Positions 6,590-10,804 of a DNA stretch of 10,804 nucleotides are shown here, in pieces. Origin of the DNA: Actinomycetota bacterium (GTDB lineage Bacteria > Actinomycetota > Actinomycetes > Streptosporangiales > Streptosporangiaceae); the NCBI GenBank assembly GCA_003140115.1, contig PLIQ01000530.1, positions 6,356-17,159 of the forward strand, written 5' to 3'. Each line of letters opens with the position of its first letter. The stretch's first letter is position 1. The position numbers and the translations under genes are program-made. The notes beneath the pieces were generated by a model, which was not told the origin of the DNA, searched no databases, and saw only the letters and a program-made list of their open reading frames with translations.

Positions 6590-7192
6590 TTAGGCGCGGC
6601 CAGGACCGGGCGCGGCTTGGGGGCGCGGCTGGCGGCCGAGGAAGGCGACGAGCTGGTCGCCTGGGCAGGCCGGGCCGGGCAGCCGGACCGGGTCGGCGAA
6701 CAGCCCAGGCCGGGTGCCCGGGCTGATGAGCAGCGGGGCGATCGGCAGCAAGACGGCCGCCAGGCCCGGCGGGACCGACCGGCGGGCGCCGCACGCTACG
6801 AAGATGTCCCAGCCGTGGACGGTGATCTCGAGTGCTCCGGTCACCGCGACCATGCTCACGGTCAGCTCGCGGTCCCAGATGGCGACCCGCCGCCCGGCAG
6901 GCCCGGCTGCCGAGAAAGCGCCCAGCAGCCCGGCGGCCTGCCCGCGCAGCCGCGCGACCGGGTCAGGCCCCGGTCCGGGGTAACCCGGCGACGCTGCCCT
7001 GGCGCCGTCGCCGGTTATCGCTCCGGTCAGCACCCCGATCGAGTCGCTGAGGTGGTCCAGCAGCGCTTCCAGGTCCCAGCCCGGGCACGGGGTAGGGCGC
7101 GGCAGGAGCTGCGGAGCGCCCAGGGCGGCACCGGCGAGCGCGTAACGGACAGCTGATTCGAGCAGCTCCAACCCTCTACTCAGCGGGGCCAC
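6590..7192 (-). CDS. TIGR03086/MDMPI-like metal-binding protein (DinB fold)
   Basis: The product is 200 residues from GTG at 7192 to TAA at 6590. PCPGWDLEALLDHLSDS near residues 35-51 and ALEITVHGWDIFVACG near 120-135 are the two signatures of the mycothiol-dependent maleylpyruvate isomerase N-terminal/TIGR03086 family, a four-helix DinB-like bundle. His47, Glu122 and His126 are in place as likely zinc ligands. Family members either use mycothiol as a cofactor or have regulatory roles; the reaction here is unknown. The start lies 9 bp after the sigma-factor stop codon, and AGGACTAGGCGATCCCC before GTG holds a ribosome-binding site overlapping that stop, so the pair is an operon. The tight pairing suggests it may work with the sigma factor, for example as a thiol or metal sensor; this is inference. 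Confidence 0.85.
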   Translation of the reverse strand: MAPLSRGLELLESAVRYALAGAALGAPQLLPRPTPCPGWDLEALLDHLSDSIGVLTGAITGDGARAASPGYPGPGPDPVARLRGQAAGLLGAFSAAGPAGRRVAIWDRELTVSMVAVTGALEITVHGWDIFVACGARRSVPPGLAAVLLPIAPLLISPGTRPGLFADPVRLPGPACPGDQLVAFLGRQPRPQAAPGPGRA

Positions 7193-7201
7193 GGGGATCG
7201 C

Positions 7202-8197
7202 CTAGTCCTGCGCTGGCGCTGGTCCGGACCCGGCACGGTATTGCTGCGGCAGGCCGAACGACCCGAACAATCCCGTGTCCTGGAAGGCGATGATCCGGGC
7301 GATCCCCGTCGCGGTTACCGTGGACACCAGCACGGCGTGCGCATAATATGCCCGGCTTGGGTCGCGCTGGTAGACCGCGAACGCCCGCTCCCCGTTCGCC
7401 ATGACCGGAACCAGCCGGAGCCCTCCGGGCTCGGTGAGAAAGTACGCCGCGATAAAGCCCGCCACGGTCTGGCGGCCGGTGAACCAGGTCAGCAGCGGGG
7501 GCATCTCCAGCGCGACATCCTCTCGCAGCAACTCGGCCAGCGCGCTGCCGTCGGCGTTCTGGATGGCCGCGGCGAACCGGTCAAGCAGCGCCCGCCGGTC
7601 CGGCTCGGCGGGCTCGGCCAGCTCATCTTCGGCGGGCAGCGCCTGCGCGAGCTGGGCCCGGGCCCGGCGCAGGCCGCTGTTCACCGCCGTGGTCGTCGTG
7701 CCCAGCAGATCCGCCACCTCAGCGGCCGGCCACTCCAGCACGTCCCGCAAGATCAGCACCGCGCGCTGCCGGGCCGACAGGTACTGCAGCGCCGCGACGA
7801 AGGCCAGCCGGATACCCACCCGCGACACCGCCGCCGCGGCCGGATCCTCGCCTTCCCCGGCCAGCAGCGCGCCGGGAAACGGCTGCAGCCACGGCACCTC
7901 CGGCCCCGCCACCAGCGGCGCCTCCATGTCCTGCGCCGGCCCGCACAGCCCAGACGGCAGCGGCCGGCGGCCCCGCCGCTCGATGGCGGTCAGGCACACA
8001 TTGGTCGCGATCCGGTACAACCAGGTCCGCACCGACGAACGGCTCTCAAACCCGTCAAAGGACCGCCACGCCCGCAGGTACGTCTCCTGCACCAGGTCCT
8101 CAGCCTCCTCAGCCGAGCCCAGCATCCGGTAGCAATGAGCCAGCAGCTCACCCCGGAACCGGCCGGTCAGGCCGGTGAAATCCTCGCTGACCGTCAT
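7202..8197 (-). CDS. SigG-like ECF sigma factor with C-terminal SnoaL-like domain
   Basis: ATG at 8197 follows TTGAGGTAG and the product is 331 residues. Region 2 is at about residues 14-80 (LLAHCYRMLGSAEEAEDLVQ, then ETYLRAWRSFDGF, RTWLYRIATNVCLTAIERRG), region 4 at about 133-185 (LQYLSARQRAVLILRDVLEW, then VADLLGTTTTAVNSGLRRAR), and a SnoaL/NTF2-like domain at about 203-322. The linker PLPSGL ... VPWLQPFP matches the TIGR02960/SigG type of ECF factors known from mycobacteria. Such factors lack a classical anti-sigma gene; the SnoaL-like tail is thought to control activity. It directs RNA polymerase to specific promoters. Its own upstream element (8249-8280) is repeated before the SDR operon, pointing to autoregulation and control of that operon. 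Confidence 0.93.
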   Translation of the reverse strand: MTVSEDFTGLTGRFRGELLAHCYRMLGSAEEAEDLVQETYLRAWRSFDGFESRSSVRTWLYRIATNVCLTAIERRGRRPLPSGLCGPAQDMEAPLVAGPEVPWLQPFPGALLAGEGEDPAAAAVSRVGIRLAFVAALQYLSARQRAVLILRDVLEWPAAEVADLLGTTTTAVNSGLRRARAQLAQALPAEDELAEPAEPDRRALLDRFAAAIQNADGSALAELLREDVALEMPPLLTWFTGRQTVAGFIAAYFLTEPGGLRLVPVMANGERAFAVYQRDPSRAYYAHAVLVSTVTATGIARIIAFQDTGLFGSFGLPQQYRAGSGPAPAQD

Positions 8198-8248
8198 CGG
8201 CTACCTCAAACTCTCCCGCGCTGACGCCAGCGACGCGCTGGCCCCATG

Positions 8249-8280
8249 TATATAGACCCGGCGCCCGGCGCGAAATCGCC
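8249..8280 (-). promoter_or_regulatory. putative ECF-type promoter of the sigma-factor operon
   Basis: On the minus strand GGCGATT (8280-8274), a 15-nt spacer and GGTCTATATA (8258-8249) lie 51 nt before the sigma-factor start codon. Blocks and spacing are the same as at 6532-6501, while the spacers differ at about half of their positions. I infer a -35/-10 pair used by this sigma factor itself. Confidence 0.65.
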
Positions 8281-8297
8281 GCCGTTTGATCCTTCGG

Positions 8298-8420
8298 TCA
8301 GCTACCCGGAGGCGGACTGGATGAAGGGTTCCAGTCCTGACAGGCGTCCAGGTCGGCGAGGACCGCCCAGACCTGCCGCGGCGTCGCCGCAATGTCTATG
8401 ACGGCCGAGATGGTGCGCAT
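8298..8420 (-). pseudogene. 5' stub of an SRPBCC (polyketide cyclase-like) gene
   Basis: ATG at 8420 with AAGGAGC upstream starts MRTISAVIDIAATPRQVWAV, then LADLDACQDWNP: the N-terminal strand and helix of SRPBCC/START-like proteins (family length about 140-160 residues). After QDWNP the family expects FI-x-S-x-SG; this appears one frame over (PFIQSASG), where it runs into TAG. So the gene has a frameshift and then ends, with about 100 residues missing. The sigma-factor promoter element begins 18 bp further on, so the sigma operon appears to have been joined onto the broken gene. Confidence 0.65.
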
Positions 8421-8465
8421 TCGATTGAGCTCCTTACCGAAGGGTTGTTGTGTCGCTAGACGATC

Positions 8466-9191
8466 ATGGAGTCTGCTGCCTACTCGAGCCCACGTTGGAG
8501 TGATGGAGGCGAGGCTTGGTTCAGCATCCAGAAGGACGGGCGGTTCACCAGGCATCAGCGCCTGTTGTTCACAGTGAACGGTCCGTGGTGGGGCGCCGGA
8601 CGGATCTACGAGCTGATGCCGCAAGGCGCGACCGACACGTGGTGGGAGATCGATGGCCCGCAGACAGATCAGGTCGCCGGGTCCTTCATCGCCGCGATTC
8701 GCCGCTACGTCGTGCCCGCACTCATAGCGCGGCTGGAGGAGCCAGTGGCGCTCCGCGCCGCTGACGTGATGTGGCAGCGCACCTTCCCGGCGGTACCGGA
8801 CCTGCCGAAGCGGCAGCCTGACGGAGGAGGAGCTGAGCCGACGCTGCCTTTTATTCAGCCTGCCGGATCACCACTGGACCGTCATTTCGCGGACTTCAGC
8901 AGCAGTATCGCTTTGCTCCGGCTCCAGGCCGCTGAGTATGTCACTGAGCTTGGCATGGACGACTCCAGGACGGTACCAGCCTTGCTTGACCGACTCGAAC
9001 ACGACCCGGCCCCGTGGATAAGGATCGCAGTCGCGGGCCGCATGCTCACGATCGCCGCCCGCCAGGAGCGCGTCCGATCGGCCCTGCGCGCGGCCGTAAC
9101 GGCCGACGAGATGGCGCTTGTCCGCCACGCCGCGCGCTACGCCCTGCGTGCTGACCTCGGCGGCACGGCTGCTGAGCCACCAGTCCCGTAG
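8466..9191 (+). CDS. unknown protein: DUF4304-like N-terminal part plus HEAT-like C-terminal part
   Basis: This is the only island gene on the plus strand, 241 residues from ATG at 8466. Residues about 15-90 (EAWFSIQKDGRF, LLFTVNGPWWGAGRIYELMP, TDTWWEIDG, FIAAIRRYVVPALIARLEEP) are reminiscent of DUF4304-type proteins but the match is by pattern only. Residues about 138-230 form repeated amphipathic helices (LLRLQAAEYVTELGMDDSRT, VPALLDRLEHDPAPWIRIAV, HAARYALRADLG), like HEAT repeats, suggesting protein-protein contacts. There is no ribosome-binding site before ATG and an in-frame stop lies just upstream (8457), while the DUF4304-like part seems to lack its first strands; I suspect N-terminal truncation. 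No function can be assigned. Confidence 0.6.
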   Translation: MESAAYSSPRWSDGGEAWFSIQKDGRFTRHQRLLFTVNGPWWGAGRIYELMPQGATDTWWEIDGPQTDQVAGSFIAAIRRYVVPALIARLEEPVALRAADVMWQRTFPAVPDLPKRQPDGGGAEPTLPFIQPAGSPLDRHFADFSSSIALLRLQAAEYVTELGMDDSRTVPALLDRLEHDPAPWIRIAVAGRMLTIAARQERVRSALRAAVTADEMALVRHAARYALRADLGGTAAEPPVP

Positions 9192-9372
9192 ATCAGCACC
9201 CGCGGCACGCTCCCGGCACGGCCCAGAACGCCCAGTTCGGCGCGGCATGCGGCAGCCATCCCGGCAGCCAGCTCGCCGAGCATAAGGCGGATATTGAATA
9301 CCTCGGCTGCAGCGGGCGTCGCGCTCTGTGACAGTCATTGCTGCAGGGGTGGGAAACGTCATCCCTAGCGGA

Positions 9373-9684
9373 TCAGGCTGCGTGGGGTTCGAACCATACG
9401 GAGCCGAGGTCGTGTCCCGGGGTCAGGCGCACGTCGGAGTCCAAGGCAGCAGCCAGACGCCGCAGCAGGGCGATGGTGGGCTCGGTGCCGCCCTCTTCGA
9501 TGCACTCGATCTCATCGGCAGGCATATCAGCTCGGGCGGCCAGTTCGGCGACGCTGAGACCCAGGGCGCGGCGCTGGTCATAGACGGCTTTACCGAAGGC
9601 TAGTGCCTCGCGGATGGCGACCCGCTCGGGATCCTCGGCCTGGTCCGGCGGACGGACCCAGCGGGTGTGGTAGCCAGTCATCAC
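9373..9684 (-). CDS. XRE-family HTH antitoxin (HigA-like)
   Basis: The product is 103 residues from GTG at 9684, or one residue shorter from the adjacent ATG at 9681; AAAGG is upstream of both. A Cro/C1-type helix-turn-helix spans about residues 31-83 (GKAVYDQRRALGLSVAELAA, RADMPADEIECIEEGGTEPT, IALLRRLAAALD). The GTGA overlap couples it to the toxin gene (toxin stop TGA at 9683-9681). In toxin-first systems of the HigBA kind the HTH protein neutralises the toxin and represses the operon. The N-terminal 30 residues are polar and probably make the toxin contact or a flexible arm. Confidence 0.87.
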   Translation of the reverse strand: MMTGYHTRWVRPPDQAEDPERVAIREALAFGKAVYDQRRALGLSVAELAARADMPADEIECIEEGGTEPTIALLRRLAAALDSDVRLTPGHDLGSVWFEPHAA

Positions 9685-10058
9685 ACCTGCCTTTCGTAGA
9701 TCTCCGCCGCGGGACCGCGGTGGTCACGTTCGCATAGCTTCTGCGCCCGGACTGCCCGGCCGATCTGCTTCTGGTCGTGCTGCCGGGTCTTCCGGAACAC
9801 GGTCAGGAGCACGACCGTCCCCTCAGCAGTACACCAGTACGTGATCCGGGCCGCAACATCACGCAGACGGATCCGCAGCTCCCAGACCGCTCCCTCCAGG
9901 TGGTCCGACCACGGGCCGCCCAGTTCGGTCCCTTTATCGGCGAGCAGGCCGCATACCTCGTCGACCCGTTTGAAGTCGCTGTCGCTGAGGCTGTCGAGCC
10001 AGTCACGGACCTCCGGTTCGAGCTCGAAGTTATACAGGCGCCCTATCCTGCCGCTCAC
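9681..10058 (-). CDS. RelE/HigB-type toxin (Gp49-like family)
   Basis: The product is 125 residues from GTG at 10058. ELEPEVRDWLDSLSDSDFKR at the N-terminus, WELRIRL at residues 59-65, ITYWCTAEGTVVLLTVFRKT and the basic helix QKQIGRAVRAQKLCERD are the pattern of phage-derived Gp49-like/HigB toxins of the RelE superfamily, which cleave mRNA on the ribosome. The toxin gene comes first and overlaps the HTH antitoxin gene by 4 bp, the usual HigBA order. The start is uncertain: no clear ribosome-binding site precedes GTG. A TAATAT block at 10112-10107 on the minus strand, 48 nt upstream, could be a -10 element, with no good -35. Near the island end, the pair may stabilise the element. Confidence 0.85.
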   Translation of the reverse strand: MSGRIGRLYNFELEPEVRDWLDSLSDSDFKRVDEVCGLLADKGTELGGPWSDHLEGAVWELRIRLRDVAARITYWCTAEGTVVLLTVFRKTRQHDQKQIGRAVRAQKLCERDHRGPAAEIYERQV

Positions 10059-10254
10059 GCTTGGCCAGGTTACCGGGCAGGCGGCCGGACGGATTCAGAT
10101 GGCGGCATATTACTGACCGGTCCCTCGGACGGAGCGTTCGGCCGGGGCGGTACCGATTGTCGTAACGAGCGAGCATCCGGAGTTGGCGGGCGAGGCGTGG
10201 CGCGCCTCCCGGGACTCGCGTCCGGCTAGAGCCTCAGGTCTCGACTACGAAACA

Positions 10255-10277
10255 TTAGCGTAGCTAACGAAATTTCG
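10255..10277. promoter_or_regulatory. adjacent palindromes, possible operator
   Basis: TTAGC-GTA-GCTAA (10255-10267, 5-bp arms) is followed directly by the perfect 10-base palindrome CGAAATTTCG (10268-10277), in an AT-richer patch of otherwise GC-rich DNA, abutting the arm-like motif pair. This could bind a dimeric regulator, an excisionase-like protein or be part of the recombination site. No gene starts close by. Confidence 0.4.
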
Positions 10278-10300
10278 GGGAGCCAAACTGGGAGCCAACG
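10277..10300 (+). repeat. tandem 12-base motif pair, right inner end (possible integrase arm sites)
   Basis: GGGGAGCCAAAC (10277-10288) and TGGGAGCCAACG (10289-10300) repeat the pair at 1165-1188 with a single difference, about 100 bp inside the right repeat. Both inner ends of the island therefore carry the same double motif in the same orientation. Confidence 0.6.
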
Positions 10301-10401
10301 ACCACAGCCACCGGACCACGCCAGGACACATCCAGCCATTGTCATCACAGCCGAACGGCACCTCAGGCCACGCCCAGCGCCGTCCAGGCACGCTTCGAAA
10401 G

Positions 10402-10448
<47 letters not shown>

Positions 10449-10804
10449 AATAACGCTGGTAGGCCTTCATATTCGAAACTATGACTGTTCTATTGATGTA
10501 CTGCTCGCAGGCAATCAAGCAATCTGATACATCACCTTCCGGACGAGCAGGCGGGCAGCCGCTCACCAGGCAGAACTCCGATCCAGGCACGTACGGCGGA
10601 GATGGGGCCGCCACCGGGAGCCAGAGGGGGAGCCAACGGCATCTGCTGAAGGCGCTGCATCGTGGCTGCTCCTCTGGCCCCGCCTGCGTCCACAGCACCT
10701 GGACCGCGATGCCCTGGGCGCGTCAGAACCGGATATTCACCTCAAGCGCGGTGACATGAACATACAGCCCGTCTGACTGGCCGGCCTGTCCGCAAGGGGG
10801 GCTG
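10449..10804. other. terminus of a probable second, related element
   Basis: Bases 10449-10517 match 999-1067 at about 60 of 69 positions, and later blocks (ACCAGGCAGAA near 10564, the paired motif at 10616-10638, CCAACGGCATC, GTGGCTGCT near 10666) follow in the same order as at the island's left end. No gene with recognisable features is seen before the window ends. Confidence 0.55.
10616..10638 (+). repeat. tandem 12-base motif pair, beyond the right repeat
   Basis: A weaker unit GGGAGCCAGAG (10616-10626) is followed by GGGGAGCCAACG (10627-10638), about 170 bp beyond the right repeat. This is the same distance as the left pair from the left repeat, which supports a homologous second terminus. 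Confidence 0.55.

Larger units (their letters stand above)
10059..10401. other. right-end region of the island, no supported gene
   Basis: Open frames here lack ribosome-binding sites and family features. The region holds the possible promoter of the toxin-antitoxin operon (10107-10112), two palindromes at 10255-10277, and the tandem 12-base motif pair at 10277-10300. From 10300 to the repeat at 10402 I see nothing further. Confidence 0.5.

Noticed and set aside
7241..8224. Plus-strand frame of 327 codons
   Set aside because: Antisense to the sigma-factor gene, whose conserved domains are on the minus strand. Arg/Gln/His-rich composition is typical of a shadow.

Overview
The window is high-GC DNA with strong third-position G/C bias, purine-rich ribosome-binding sites, mycothiol-type and F420-type enzyme families and a SigG-like ECF sigma factor. 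This points to an actinomycete (Actinomycetota); I cannot fix the genus.

Layout: (1) 1-558 is the 3' part of a core gene, S-methyl-5'-thioadenosine phosphorylase, followed by a compound hairpin (560-610) and a C-rich, gene-free stretch. (2) 924-996 is a complete tRNA-Arg(CCU). (3) The last 45 bases of this tRNA, from the anticodon stem on, plus two more bases recur exactly at 10402-10448. The 47-bp direct repeat (952-998 and 10402-10448) has the form of attL/attR for a tRNA-targeting tyrosine integrase, so about 9.45 kb between the copies reads as an integrated genomic island. Tandem pairs of a 12-base motif lie inside each end of the island. Sequence beyond the right repeat resembles the island's own left end, so a second related element probably lies in tandem. 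No integrase or excisionase is visible in the window.

Island cargo: nearly everything is on the minus strand. Reading right to left there is a HigB/HigA-type toxin-antitoxin pair (10058-9373); a plus-strand unknown protein with a C-terminal HEAT-like part (8466-9191) that is probably N-truncated; the 5' stub of an SRPBCC gene (8420-8298); a SigG-like ECF sigma factor with a C-terminal SnoaL-like domain, followed 9 bp later by an MDMPI/DinB-like protein (8197-6590); an SDR - DUF899 - F420-dependent oxidoreductase operon (6438-4498); a DUF4386-like membrane protein (4230-3388); two frameshifted pseudogenes, a cupin (3266-2755) and a SnoaL/NTF2-like protein (2625-2169); and a DUF4267 membrane protein (2053-1676).

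Main regulatory observation: the sigma-factor gene and the SDR operon have upstream elements of the same design on the minus strand, GGCGATT - 15 nt - GGTCTATATA, 51 and 62 nt before the start codons. I infer an autoregulated ECF regulon in which the sigma factor drives its own operon and a redox operon. The co-located frameshifted genes suggest part of the cargo is decaying.
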